NCBI GenBank assembly: GCA_945897795.1
Contig: CAMDFT010000006.1
Span: 1 to 64,000 of the forward strand
Direction of reading: 5' to 3'
Origin: Limnohabitans sp. Rim8
Lineage (GTDB): Bacteria; Pseudomonadota; Gammaproteobacteria; Burkholderiales; Burkholderiaceae_C
Length of the DNA stretch: 64,000 bases
The translations under genes were made by a program, and so were the position numbers. The notes under the pieces are model-generated. The model did not search any database and was not told the DNA's origin. It saw nothing but the letters and a program-made list of their open reading frames with translations. This document shows positions 28,712 through 40,111 of this stretch, piece after piece (the first letter of the stretch is position 1; each line of letters opens with the position of its first letter).

Positions 28712-29719
28712 TTACTGCATGGCTTTCTTGACGTAGGCGTCGGTCACAAAGACCGAGTAGTTCGGCTTGAGTTCCTGAATGCGCCCTTGCTCCTTGAGGA
28801 AGACGGCCGTGTTGGTCATGGCCTTGGCGGCACCACCACCGAGCCAGGTGGCCGAAATTTGCTCTTGAGCCGTGGGGAATTTGTACAGCGCCATGGCCGC
28901 TGGCACGTCGGCGGGATTGGCCTTGGTCCACTTGGCCACAGCTTTGACTTGTGGTGAGTCAACTGTCCATTGCGCCTTTTTGGAGCGATAAGCCTCATCA
29001 GCCTTGATCAGGGCCTTGACCAGCGCGACCATGAAGCCTTCGTTTTGCGCTGCCCATTTGGCATCGACCACCAGGCCATCAAAGGTGGGGTAGCCTTTTT
29101 GACCGATGCTGGCCGAAGAGGCAATCGATTTGCCGTTGCCCTTGATCTTGCTCAGGATGGGGTCCCAGATGAAGGCTGCATCGATGTCGCCACGCTCCCA
29201 GGCCGCTGCGATTTCTGGCGGCCGCAGGTTCATCACGTTGACTTTTTTGCTGTCCACGCCTTCGAGCTTCATGCCCACCATCAACTGATAGTGCGCCGTG
29301 GAGACAAAAGGCGTTGCCACTTTTTTACCGACCAAGTCCTTGATGCTGTTGATGCCCGAGCCATTGCGGGCGATCAGGGCCTCGGCATCGCCGATGTCGT
29401 CCAAAATCCAGAACAGCTTGAGGTCCTGGCCTTGGCTGGCCGCTGCAGTGAAGGGGCTGGAGCCCGCTTCACCAATTTGAACGCCGCCCGAAGCCATGGC
29501 CTTGATCACGTCACCACCACCGCCAAACATGCGCCAGTTGATTTTGTAGCCGGTGGCCTTTTCCAGCTCGCCCGACTCCATCACGGTGCGCAAGGGCACC
29601 AACATGTCTTGGTGGGCGAAGGTGACTTCCTTGGCCGCCTGCGCATGGGCCAGGCCGCAAAGCATCAGCGACAAGCCTAGGACGGGCGTGGCTGAAAGAA
29701 GGGATCTACGTGTTGTCAT
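28712..29719 (-). CDS. tauA: Taurine ABC transporter substrate-binding protein
   Basis: Signal peptide; KEVTFAHQDMLVPLRTVMESGELEKATGYKINWRMFGGGGDVIKAMASGGVQIGEAGSSPFTAAASQG. Confidence 0.92.
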   Translation of the reverse strand: MTTRRSLLSATPVLGLSLMLCGLAHAQAAKEVTFAHQDMLVPLRTVMESGELEKATGYKINWRMFGGGGDVIKAMASGGVQIGEAGSSPFTAAASQGQDLKLFWILDDIGDAEALIARNGSGINSIKDLVGKKVATPFVSTAHYQLMVGMKLEGVDSKKVNVMNLRPPEIAAAWERGDIDAAFIWDPILSKIKGNGKSIASSASIGQKGYPTFDGLVVDAKWAAQNEGFMVALVKALIKADEAYRSKKAQWTVDSPQVKAVAKWTKANPADVPAAMALYKFPTAQEQISATWLGGGAAKAMTNTAVFLKEQGRIQELKPNYSVFVTDAYVKKAMQ

Positions 29720-30063
29720 GCTTTGTCTCCTTGTGGGTTTTTCAAACGTTGTTTCGTCTGTGCAGACACCTTGGATGGTGTTTGCTGCGGTGAAGTTTGG
29801 GGCCGCTAACGGGCAGACACTAGAGCCAGTTGATGGCCATGATCAGGGCCAGTTTGAGCGCGCGTGGCCTGAGCATCGGGGATTTTTTGCGTCACAGTGT
29901 GTGCCATTTCACTCTAGAACATCAAGTTATAGGGGGGATTTACGCCTTGTGAGCCTGTCCATGTTCATCACCCGTGTCAGGGTTTTTCCGGGTTCGTCGA
30001 GCACCGCCTTCGTTGACGTTTTCTGCCGCCGCGTCTGCACCGTGTGCGCTGAGGCCCCCACAG

Positions 30064-30177
30064 ACTGGATCGCCACGTCGCAAGCTCCTCGCGATGACGC
30101 ACTGCTTGTCATTGCGAGCGAAGCGCGGTAATCCAGATGACGCACTGCTTGTCATTGCGAGCGAAGCGCGGCAATCC
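30064..30177. repeat. REP-like palindromic repeat cluster, with a 2x tandem 42-bp unit
   Basis: Two near-identical units gatgacgcactgcttgtcattgcgagcgaagcgcgg(t/c)aatcc at 30093-30134 and 30136-30177, preceded by an inverted related copy ggatcgccacgtcgcaagctcctcgcgatgac. Confidence 0.85.
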
Positions 30178-30237
30178 TTGACCGCATAACACGGGGGTGC
30201 TATTGCATCTGCGTCGGCTTGCAGGTGGGCTTGGAGT

Positions 30238-31272
30238 CTATGCGGGGCCCCACACCGCATCCATCCAGGAGGGCATGGCGTGTGCCCGCTGGGGCGAGCG
30301 CAGCGCAATCGTCAGCACGCGGGCTTGCGCGGGGGTGTGGCGGGCGCGTTGTACGCTGGCATGGCGGCCTGCGAACTGGATTTCAGACCAGCCGTGTTCG
30401 TGGGTGCGCACCCAGCCTTTGAGGCGCATGACCCAGGCTGGCGTTTGCTGCAGCTGTTCGCGCAGCCAGGCAGTGTGAAACACCTGCGCGGGGCTGCGGC
30501 TGTCGCTGGTGAACAGGCTGGCATGGTCTGCACTGTGGTTGTGGCCATGTCCATGATCGTGGTCGTGGTCGTGGTAGTGATCGTGATCGTGATCGTGGTC
30601 GTTCGCGCAGGGGTCGGTGCAAACGTGAGCAGGCGCGATGTGAGTGGCCGCTGCCGATGCAGGTTCCCAATCGGTTTGCAGCAGGGCCCATGGCAGTTGC
30701 CCATATTGGCTGTGCAGGCAGGGCACAGGTCCGACGGTGTCGTGCAGCCAGGTGGTGCACGCTTGAATCTCGTCAACGCTGCACAGATCGGTTTTGTTGA
30801 GCACCAGAAGATCAGCGGCGCGCAGTTGGCGCAGCAGGCTGTCGTGCAGCAAGGGGTCAGTGGCGTGCGCGCGCACAGCGGCGGCGTCCACCACCACCAG
30901 CACGCCATGCAGGCTAAGGCGTTTGTCGGCCAGCGCGATCTGGGCGATGGGCCAGGGGTCTGATACCCCGCTGGCCTCGATGACGATGGCGTCAAAGGGC
31001 TGAGGCGTGTCCAGCACCTGCAGCAAGGCTTGGCTCAGGTCGCCACCAATCTGGCAGCACACGCAGCCGTTGCTCAGGGCGATGGTGTCGCTGTTGCTTT
31101 CACTCAGCAGTTCGGCATCGATGTTGATGGCACCAAAATCATTGACCAGCACGGCGATGCGCTGGCTTTGTGCTTGTTGCAGCCAGTGCACCAGCAAACT
31201 GGTTTTGCCTGCGCCCAGAAAACCGCCGATCACTGTGAGGGGAATGGGGGGGGGTGTCGGGGTCTTGTGCAT
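30238..31272 (-). CDS. CobW/COG0523 family GTPase with His/Asp-rich metal-binding segment
   Basis: TVIGGFLGAGKTSLL, NGCVCCQIGGDL (GxCCxC-type metal motif), NKTD, and CANDHDHDHDHYHDHDHDHGHGHNHSADH. Confidence 0.93.
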   Translation of the reverse strand: MHKTPTPPPIPLTVIGGFLGAGKTSLLVHWLQQAQSQRIAVLVNDFGAINIDAELLSESNSDTIALSNGCVCCQIGGDLSQALLQVLDTPQPFDAIVIEASGVSDPWPIAQIALADKRLSLHGVLVVVDAAAVRAHATDPLLHDSLLRQLRAADLLVLNKTDLCSVDEIQACTTWLHDTVGPVPCLHSQYGQLPWALLQTDWEPASAAATHIAPAHVCTDPCANDHDHDHDHYHDHDHDHGHGHNHSADHASLFTSDSRSPAQVFHTAWLREQLQQTPAWVMRLKGWVRTHEHGWSEIQFAGRHASVQRARHTPAQARVLTIALRSPQRAHAMPSWMDAVWGPA

Positions 31273-31301
31273 GTTGGACGCAGCAGGGAGCAGGGCTTTG
31301 A

Positions 31302-32972
31302 TCAGGCCACTTGCGAAGGGAAAATTTGGCCTCCCAGTACGGTGCCCCAGACCCGGGCGTCTTTGAGCTTTTCGGCGCCCAGGGTCAGCGGGTTGTCCAG
31401 CAGCACGCAAAAGTCGGCGCGTTTGCCCACTTCGATGCTGCCGATTTCGTGGTCCATCTTCAGGGTCCAGGCTGCGCCCAGAGTGATGGCGTGCAGCGCT
31501 TGCGGCACCGTGAGGCGTTCTTTTTCCCCCAGCAGGCGGCCTTTGGGCGTGATGCGGTTGACGGCGCACCAGGCGGTGAACAGCGGGCCCAGCGGCGTGA
31601 CCGGGGCGTCCGAGTGGATGGCCAAGGGTACCCCGGCGGCCAGGGCGCTGGCGCAGGCATCGAGCCGGTGGGCGCGGTCGGGACCCATGGTCATTTCGTA
31701 ATGCTGGTCGCCCCAGTACCACAGGTGGTTGGCAAACAGGTTGACGCACAGGCCCAGGCTGGCCATGCGGCGGAACATCGGGGCATCGACCATTTGCGCG
31801 TGTTGCAGGGTGTGGCGGTGGTCGGTGCGCGGGGCACGGGCCAGCACGCGCTCCAACGCGTCAATCGCCGCCAGGCTGGCTTCATCGCCGTTGGTGTGGG
31901 TGTGGATGTGCAGGCCTGCGCGGTGGTAGATCTCGAAGTCAGCCTCGTACTGGCTGGGGGCGGTGACCCAGATGCCGTTGGGTTCACCGTTGAAGTGGCC
32001 GGGCCAGCGCATGCGCGCCGAAAAGCCCTGGATGGAGCCGTCCAGCATCATCTTGACCAAGCCATAATGCAGCTTGTCGGTGTTGCGCTTTTTCATGGCG
32101 TTGACGTGCTCGGCGCCTTGCGTGGCGCCGTGTGTGCCGTGAAATGCCTTGAAGGCGGGCAGGATGCGCACGCAGCATTCGTCTTGGGCCAGGGCCGATT
32201 CCAGCACCGCGCAATCGGCTTCGCTCAGGGTGTTGACCAGGTCGGTGGCGGTGGTCACGCCCTGCATCTTGGCCAGGCGCGCAAAGTTCATCATGCCGGT
32301 CTCGTTCATGGGCGACATGAGCCCGGCAGTGCCCACATGGCGCATGACCAGGTGCATGGCTGCTGGTTCCTGCAATTCGCCGTTGGGGTGGCCCTTGCGG
32401 GGGCCGTCCTTGAATTTGACGACGCCTTCGACTTCGATGTCTTCGTCGACTTCGGCGATGCGCAGCATGGTGCTGTTGACGTTCATCAGGTGGCCGTTGG
32501 CGTGCGCAATCACGATGGGGCGAGTGCTGCTGGCCCGGTCCAGGTGGTCCACCGTCATGCGTTCGCCACCAAAATAAATCGGATCGAAGCCCCAGGCCAA
32601 CAAGGGTTTGTCGGCAGATTCGCCGCCCTGCTGCATCTTGCGGTCAATCTCGATCAGGCGTTGCACCACAGCCTCCATGGAGCGCAGGCCTTTGACGGTC
32701 TGGCCCCAGGGATTCAGGCGGTCAAACCAGCCCAAGTACTCCAAGTCCCACATGCCGCCTTCTTTGAGGTGGCAGTGGCCTTCGATCAGACCCGGCATCA
32801 GCGTGCATTCGGCAAAGCGGGTGTCCAGCGTGTACGCGCCCCATTGGGCGAGTTCGTCCAAATGGCCTACGCCCAGAATGCGGCCATCGCGCACTGCCAC
32901 ATGCGTGGCTGTGGCCTGCATGGGGTTCATGGTGATGATCTCGCGGGCCACGTAAATGGTGGTGGTGCTCAT
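31302..32972 (-). CDS. Amidohydrolase family protein (YtcJ-like)
   Basis: TTIYVAREIITMNPMQATATHVAVRDGRILGVG...LMPGLIEGHCHL...HTHTNGDEAS...AIHSDAPVTPLGPLF. Confidence 0.9.
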   Translation of the reverse strand: MSTTTIYVAREIITMNPMQATATHVAVRDGRILGVGHLDELAQWGAYTLDTRFAECTLMPGLIEGHCHLKEGGMWDLEYLGWFDRLNPWGQTVKGLRSMEAVVQRLIEIDRKMQQGGESADKPLLAWGFDPIYFGGERMTVDHLDRASSTRPIVIAHANGHLMNVNSTMLRIAEVDEDIEVEGVVKFKDGPRKGHPNGELQEPAAMHLVMRHVGTAGLMSPMNETGMMNFARLAKMQGVTTATDLVNTLSEADCAVLESALAQDECCVRILPAFKAFHGTHGATQGAEHVNAMKKRNTDKLHYGLVKMMLDGSIQGFSARMRWPGHFNGEPNGIWVTAPSQYEADFEIYHRAGLHIHTHTNGDEASLAAIDALERVLARAPRTDHRHTLQHAQMVDAPMFRRMASLGLCVNLFANHLWYWGDQHYEMTMGPDRAHRLDACASALAAGVPLAIHSDAPVTPLGPLFTAWCAVNRITPKGRLLGEKERLTVPQALHAITLGAAWTLKMDHEIGSIEVGKRADFCVLLDNPLTLGAEKLKDARVWGTVLGGQIFPSQVA

Positions 32973-33003
32973 GGCAGTTCTCCTGAAAAGTGGGGCCAGC
33001 GCT

Positions 33004-34010
33004 TTAGCTGATCGTGGGCAAGGGGTAAAGAGCCTGGCCGCTGTCGGATACCCGGTGGCAGGCCACATGGTGACCGGGCAGCACTTCACGCAAGGGCGGG
33101 GGTGAGGCGCGGCACGCGTCTTCGGCAAAGGGGCAGCGGCTGGCAAAACGGCAGCCACTGGGCACATTGAGCGGGCTGGGTGGATCGCCTTGCAGGCGAA
33201 TGCGCAGTTTGCGTTTTTGGCCGCGAGCATCCATGGAAGGGGCGGCCGACCACAGAGCCAGTGTGTAGGGGTGCAGGGGGTGGGCAAACAGGTCTTCGCG
33301 GGGTGCGCGTTCGACGAATTGTCCCAGGTACATGACCGCGATGTCATCGCACATGTGGCGGATGACGCCCAGGTCGTGCGAGATGAACAGGTAAGTCAGA
33401 CCCAGCTCTTTTTGCAGCCTCTGCATCAGATTCAGGATCTGTGCCTGAATGGCCACATCGAGTGCCGACACGGGTTCATCACAAACCAGCAGTTCGGGTC
33501 TACCGGCCAGGGCGCGGGCCAGGGCGATGCGCTGGCGCTGGCCACCAGAGAATTGGTGTGGGAACAACTGCATTTGCTCGGGGCGCAGACCGGCTTGCAT
33601 GAACAGCGTGCGCGCCAGGTCGTCGCGCTCGATGGGCATGCCTACATCCATCAAATCCAGTGCATCCCGAATCGCCTGACCGGCTCGCACCCTGGGGTTG
33701 AGCGAGGCAAACGGGTCCTGAAACACCATCTGAAAGCGCTTGCGCTGCAGCCGCAGGGCTTCGCCTTGCAGTGTGCTGATGGGGGCATCGCCCAGCACCA
33801 CATGGCCTGCAGTCACCGGGGCCAGGCGCATCACGGCCAGGGCGGTGGTGCTTTTACCCGAGCCACTTTCGCCCACGATGCCAAAGGTACGGCCGCGCTC
33901 GATCTCGAAGCTCACGCCATCCACCGCCTTGAGCACGGTTTTGGGCTTGAGAAAACCGCCCTTGAGGGGGTAATGCACTTGCAGATCACACACCTGCAAC
34001 AAGGTGTCAC

Positions 34011-34014
<4 letters not shown>
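33004..34014 (-). CDS. Peptide-type ABC transporter ATP-binding protein (DppF/OppF)
   Basis: [55 protein letters not shown]. Confidence 0.93.
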
Positions 34015-35042
<1,028 letters not shown>

Positions 35043-35058
35043 GCGGGTGTCTTTGGGC

Positions 35059-35967
35059 TCAGCGCAAATGCATTTTGGGGTTCAGTGCATCGTTGAGGCC
35101 ATCGCCCACCAGACTGACCGACAACACCGTCAGGAAAATCGCAGCGCCAGGCAGCGTCACAGCCCACCAGCACTCCAGAATGTGGCGGCGGTTGGAGCCG
35201 ATCATCATGCCCCAGCTCATCACATTGGGGTCGGACAACCCCAGAAAGCTCAGGCCCGCTTCAAACAAGATGGCCACGCCCACCACCAAGGTGGCCGAGA
35301 CGATGAGTGGTGCCATGGCATTGGGCAGAATTTCGCGCCAGATCAGGCGCCAGTGGCCCGCGCCCATGGTGCGCGCCGCGTTGACGTATTCGAGCCCGCG
35401 CAGACGGATGAATTCGGCCCGTGTCAGGCGCGCTGTGCCGGTCCAGCTGACCATGCCGATGGCGCAGATGACCACGCCCAAGCTGGGCTGAAACAGCGTG
35501 ACGAGCACCATGGCAAACAGCAAGGCGGGCAGCACCTGGAAGAGTTCGGTCAGGCGCGAGAGCAAGACGTCAATCCACCCGCCGAAGTAGCCTGCCAGAG
35601 CACCCACAGAGATGCCAATCACCACCGTGATGGCGGCCGAGCTGACGCCCACCAGCAGCGTGGCGCGGCCACCGATCAGCATGCCCGCCACGATGTCGCG
35701 GCCCAGGTAGTCGCTGCCCAGCCAGTAGCGGGAGTCCACAAACGGTTCATGAAAAGGTGGCGCCACAATGCCAAACGGATCGACGGCATACCAAGCGGGG
35801 CCGACCAGCATGACGAGCATGATCAGGATGAGCGAGACCAGACCCAGCATGGCCGCCTTGTTGCCCCGGAACACGCGCCATGCTTCGCGCCAGGGCGACA
35901 AAGTGCTCACCGTTTTTTGCCCCGGTTGGTTAGGCACATCAGGTGTCAGGGTAGGAGCAGTCATCAT
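35059..35967 (-). CDS. Peptide-type ABC transporter permease (DppC-like)
   Basis: WYAVDPFGIVAPPFHEPFVDSRYWLGSDYLGRDIVAGMLIGGRATLLVGVSSAAITVVIG; ATGA overlap with dppB-like gene. Confidence 0.92.
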   Translation of the reverse strand: MMTAPTLTPDVPNQPGQKTVSTLSPWREAWRVFRGNKAAMLGLVSLILIMLVMLVGPAWYAVDPFGIVAPPFHEPFVDSRYWLGSDYLGRDIVAGMLIGGRATLLVGVSSAAITVVIGISVGALAGYFGGWIDVLLSRLTELFQVLPALLFAMVLVTLFQPSLGVVICAIGMVSWTGTARLTRAEFIRLRGLEYVNAARTMGAGHWRLIWREILPNAMAPLIVSATLVVGVAILFEAGLSFLGLSDPNVMSWGMMIGSNRRHILECWWAVTLPGAAIFLTVLSVSLVGDGLNDALNPKMHLR

Positions 35968-36941
35968 TTGCCACGCAATCGGGGGTCGATCCAGCGGTAG
36001 CTCAAATCGGTGAGCAGATTGGCTGTGATCACAAACAGAGACGAGAAAGTCAGCACGCCCAGCAAGGTCGGGTAGTCGCGTCCGAGGATGGCGTCCAATG
36101 CCAGCGTACCCAGACCAGGCCATGAAAAAACGGTTTCCACCAGCACTGCACCCGAAACCAGGTTGCCAAACTGCAAACCCGCTATGGTGACCAAAGGCAT
36201 CAGCGCATTGCGCAGGGCATGTTTAAAAACCACGACACCTTGGTGCAGGCCCTTGGCCTTGGCAGTTCGCACATAGTCCGAGCTCAGCACCTCCAGCATG
36301 CTGGCCCGGGCCAGACGGCTGTACTGGGCTAGATAGACCAGGGTCAGGGTGAGGGCGGGCAAGACGAGGTGGTGCAGCACATCCAGAGCGGCGGCCCATC
36401 CGGTGGCGCCGTAGTTGCGAACGTCGTACATGCCAGCGATGGGCATCACGGGCCAGACCTTGCCAAACAAGATCACCAGCAAAATACCCGTCCAAAACAC
36501 CGGCATGGCCAGTCCGGTGAGTGAAAAAACCGTCACCACTGCGCTGGAGAAGCTTTTGGGTTTGAGCGATGCAAACACCCCCAGTAAAGTGCCCACGACG
36601 ATGGCCACGAGCAGGGCTGTCAGCACCAGCAAGATGGTGGGGCCGATGCGCTCAGAGATCAAGCTGCTGACGGGTTTGTTGTAGGTGTAGGACATGCCCA
36701 GATCACCCCGCACGCTTTTGCCCAGATAGGTGATGAACTGCTCGGGCAAGGGCTTGTCCAGCCCATAGGCTTTCTTGATGCTGTCGATCACGGCCTGATC
36801 GCCACCGCCCATTTCGCCGGCAATGACGCTGGCCGGATCCCCGGGTGCGGCGTGAATGAGTGTGAAGTTGATGGCCAGCACCGCCACCATGAGACCGGCG
36901 GCCACAGCCAAGCGGCGCAATATCGTGAATAGGGTATTCAA
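35964..36941 (-). CDS. Peptide-type ABC transporter permease (DppB-like)
   Basis: AAPGDPASVIAGEMGG...YGLDKPLPEQFITYLGKSVRGDLGMSYTYNKPVSSLISERIGPTILL. Confidence 0.93.
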   Translation of the reverse strand: MNTLFTILRRLAVAAGLMVAVLAINFTLIHAAPGDPASVIAGEMGGGDQAVIDSIKKAYGLDKPLPEQFITYLGKSVRGDLGMSYTYNKPVSSLISERIGPTILLVLTALLVAIVVGTLLGVFASLKPKSFSSAVVTVFSLTGLAMPVFWTGILLVILFGKVWPVMPIAGMYDVRNYGATGWAAALDVLHHLVLPALTLTLVYLAQYSRLARASMLEVLSSDYVRTAKAKGLHQGVVVFKHALRNALMPLVTIAGLQFGNLVSGAVLVETVFSWPGLGTLALDAILGRDYPTLLGVLTFSSLFVITANLLTDLSYRWIDPRLRGK

Positions 36942-37029
36942 TGCGCTGCTTTCGGCGAGTGGCAGGGTGCAGAGGGTTCAAACAGGACCATGCACGCTGC
37001 CCTTGTCAATGGAAGATGGCCAGGGGCCA

Positions 37030-38619
37030 TCAGCCTTTGATGCTGGTGTCGGTGATGCCATCGACCAGACCCCAGATGCCAGCCGGGCGGTTTTGCACTT
37101 TGGCGTTGAAGGCCATGTTGAAGTTGAACTCCAACAAGAAGGCCACCGGGCACTCGTCCACGACGATCTTTTGCATTTGCGAGTACATGGCCTTGCGTTT
37201 GGCCATGACCGACTCTTTGCCTGCAGAGGCCAGCAGTTCGTCCACCTTGGGGTTGGTGTAGTTTTGCGTGTTGGACCAGATGATGCCCGGCTTGATGTTG
37301 GAGCTCAACCACGTGCGGTGCACGCCGATCACCGGGTCACCCCAGTTCCAGACCGAATCGACCGTCATGTCGAACTGGTGTGAAGAGATGCGACGCGCCC
37401 AAGTCGGAAAGTCGGGCGAGTTGCGCACATTGACCTCAATGCCGACCTTGCCCAAGGCGACCTTGGTGTATTCCTGAATCACTTTGCCCTCGGTTGCACC
37501 GGGGATGTAGTCCAAGTCCAGGGTGAGCCGTGTGCCGTTGGCACCGGGTTTGTAGCCCGCATCGTCAAGCAGCTTGGCCGCCTTTTGCAAATTCATGTCG
37601 TACTTTTCGACTTGAGGCTCGTAGTAGGGGCTGCCCGACGCAATCGGGCCAGTGGAGCGGCCATGCACCTTGCCCAGCAGGGTGTCGGTCAGGTACTTTT
37701 TGTCCAGCGCAAAGTTGATGGCCTGGCGCACCCGCTTGTCGCTGAGCTTGGGGCTCTTGGTGTTGAAGGCCAGCCAAATCAGCGGGCCAATGGCCGGAGC
37801 CATGCGGGTCACAGAGACGTTGGTATTTTTCTTGGCCCGTTCAATCAGCCCGGCATCGGTCAATTCGGAATGGACGTCGATTTCACCGCGTTCGAAGGCC
37901 AGCATCATGCTGGAGGAGTCCTTGAATTCGCGCACGATGATGCGGTCCAGCTTGGGTGCGCCTTTGAGGAAAAATTTGTCGAAGCGTTCCATCACGATGA
38001 ATTCACCCGGCTTGAATTCCACCAACTTGAAGGGGCCAGAGCCCACCGGGTTGGCGTTGCGGGGGTGGACCTTGACATCGGTGCCATCGCCAAAAATGTG
38101 CTTGGGGATGATGGGCGTGAGCGATGTGGACATGGCCAGCAGAAGCGCCGGATGGGGTTCGGACAGGCGCACCACAGCGGTGTGCGGGTCAGAAACGGTG
38201 ACCGCATTGACCGGGCCATACATGGTCTTGAAGGGGTGGTTGTCGCGGATGGTCTCGATGGAGAATTTCACGTCTTCTGCGGTGATGGGCTTGCCATCGT
38301 GAAAAACAGCATCTTTGCGCAAGTACAGGGTGACACTGCGGTTGTCGGGCGACAAATCCCAGCGCTCGGCCAAATAGGGCTGTGGCTTCCAGTTGGCATC
38401 CATGCGGATGGGTGAGGCAAACAACTGGGCAGAGGGCATCATGGTGGCGATACCGCTTTGCACGGCGGCATTCAGGTGCCGAGGTTTTTGTGTGGTGCCA
38501 ATCACCACCACACCGCCCTTGGCCGCTTGAGCCAACGCATGCAGCGGAATACCCATGAGGCTGGTGGCAGAGCCTGCAGCAGCCAGTTTAAGAAAATCTC
38601 GTTTGCCAAAGTTTTGCAT
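37030..38619 (-). CDS. Peptide-type ABC transporter substrate-binding protein (SBP family 5)
   Basis: Signal-like N-terminus; YLAERWDLSPDNRSVTLYLRKDAVFHDGKPITAEDVKFSIETIRDNHPF. Confidence 0.94.
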   Translation of the reverse strand: MQNFGKRDFLKLAAAGSATSLMGIPLHALAQAAKGGVVVIGTTQKPRHLNAAVQSGIATMMPSAQLFASPIRMDANWKPQPYLAERWDLSPDNRSVTLYLRKDAVFHDGKPITAEDVKFSIETIRDNHPFKTMYGPVNAVTVSDPHTAVVRLSEPHPALLLAMSTSLTPIIPKHIFGDGTDVKVHPRNANPVGSGPFKLVEFKPGEFIVMERFDKFFLKGAPKLDRIIVREFKDSSSMMLAFERGEIDVHSELTDAGLIERAKKNTNVSVTRMAPAIGPLIWLAFNTKSPKLSDKRVRQAINFALDKKYLTDTLLGKVHGRSTGPIASGSPYYEPQVEKYDMNLQKAAKLLDDAGYKPGANGTRLTLDLDYIPGATEGKVIQEYTKVALGKVGIEVNVRNSPDFPTWARRISSHQFDMTVDSVWNWGDPVIGVHRTWLSSNIKPGIIWSNTQNYTNPKVDELLASAGKESVMAKRKAMYSQMQKIVVDECPVAFLLEFNFNMAFNAKVQNRPAGIWGLVDGITDTSIKG

Positions 38620-38918
38620 GCATTGCTCCTGATCGGTTGGATGATTTTTGCTTCTCGAAGCGACAAGCTCATTCAATCAGAAAGATATCAAAATGCAAGT
38701 GGTTCAGAGAGATCCACAGTGGTGAAAAGCATAGGGCCAGCACTATGGTTTTCACCTAGAGGGCCAAGCCAAATCCGCGCACTCTTGGATGCCTATTGAG
38801 GCTGAACTGGGACGGCTTGTCGGGGCTGAAGCCACCGACCTGCGGGTGAATGTTTTGTAAATCGGGCTAAAAAAAAGGGCAGCCACTGGCTCCCCTTGTT
38901 GCAACTCCTGTGATGCGG

Positions 38919-39896
38919 TCACATCAACAGGTGTTCACCTGCGTTGTCACCGCCCAGGGTGACATAGTTCACCTTGCGGATGTCCATCAGTTTGGTGCCG
39001 CCGGAATAACTGATCGAGCTTTGCACGTCTTGCTCCATCTCGATGAGTGTGTTGGCCAGCTTGCCCTTGATCGGCTCCAAAATGCGCTTGCCTTCCACGT
39101 GCTTGTACTCGCCCTTGTTGAAGTCGCTGGCCGAGCCGTAGTATTCCTTGAACATCTCGCCATCGACCTCGACGGTCTTGCCGGGTGACTCTTCGTGGCC
39201 CGCAAAGAGCGAGCCGATCATGACCATGCTCGCGCCAAAGCGCACGCTCTTGGCGATGTCGCCGTGGCTGCGAATGCCGCCGTCGGCAATGATGGGCTTG
39301 GTCGCCACACGGGCGCACCACTTGAGCGCCGACAACTGCCAGCCGCCGGTGCCAAAACCGGTCTTGAGCTTGGTGATGCACACCTTGCCGGGGCCCACGC
39401 CCACTTTGGTGGCATCAGCGCCCCAGTTTTCCAGATCGATCACGGCTTCGGGCGTGGCCACGTTGCCGGCGATCACAAAGCTCGTGGGCAGCTTGCCTTT
39501 GATGTAACCGATCATGTCGCGCACGCTGTCGGCATGGCCGTGGGCGATGTCGATGGTGATGTACTCGGGCACCAGGTTTTCAGCCGCCAGTTGGTCCACC
39601 GTGGCACGGTCGGGGGCTTTGACGCCCAGCGAGATCGAGGCGTAAACACCTTTGCCATGCATGTCGCGCACGAACTGGACGTTGTCCAGGTCAAAGCGGT
39701 GCATGACGTAGAAGTAATCGTTTTGCGCCATCCACAGGCAGATCTTTTCGTCGATCACCGTTTTCATGTTGGCGGGCACCACCGGCAAGCGGAAGGTGCG
39801 GCTGCCTAGCGTGACGCTCGCGTCGCACTCGGAGCGGCTTTCCACGCGGCACTTGCGTGGCAAAAGCAGGATGTTGTCGTAGTCAAAAATTTCCAT
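38919..39896 (-). CDS. guaC: GMP reductase
   Basis: [68 protein letters not shown]...[18 protein letters not shown]. Confidence 0.94.
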   Translation of the reverse strand: MEIFDYDNILLLPRKCRVESRSECDASVTLGSRTFRLPVVPANMKTVIDEKICLWMAQNDYFYVMHRFDLDNVQFVRDMHGKGVYASISLGVKAPDRATVDQLAAENLVPEYITIDIAHGHADSVRDMIGYIKGKLPTSFVIAGNVATPEAVIDLENWGADATKVGVGPGKVCITKLKTGFGTGGWQLSALKWCARVATKPIIADGGIRSHGDIAKSVRFGASMVMIGSLFAGHEESPGKTVEVDGEMFKEYYGSASDFNKGEYKHVEGKRILEPIKGKLANTLIEMEQDVQSSISYSGGTKLMDIRKVNYVTLGGDNAGEHLLM

Positions 39897-39998
39897 GAGA
39901 AAACCAAGCTCCAAAAAAGGATTCGTTGAAAGAACGAGTGAGCGCTTGGCCTGGCCGGTTTCTTGGCCCCTGAAATGAACCCGTTGCAGGCTCAGGGC

Positions 39999-40032
39999 AA
40001 AAAAAACCGGGCGCAAGAATCTTGGGCCCGGT
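39999..40032 (-). terminator. Intrinsic terminator downstream of the MFS gene
   Basis: Minus strand: ACCGGGC-ccaagattcttgc-GCCCGGT followed by a T8 tract. Confidence 0.75.
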
Positions 40033-40111
40033 GGCTGATTCTACCCGTTTCAATTTGCCGGATTTTTCCTCAACCAGCCAGCCAGCCATTGGCCCGGCCG
40101 GCAGTCGATTT

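Noticed and set aside
30064-30177. CRISPR array
   Set aside because: Only two tandem 42-bp units with a 1-nt gap plus an inverted copy; no unique spacers and no cas genes, so this fits REP-like repeats.
31311-33011. 566-aa plus-strand ORF
   Set aside because: Antisense to the YtcJ-like amidohydrolase with no domain signature.
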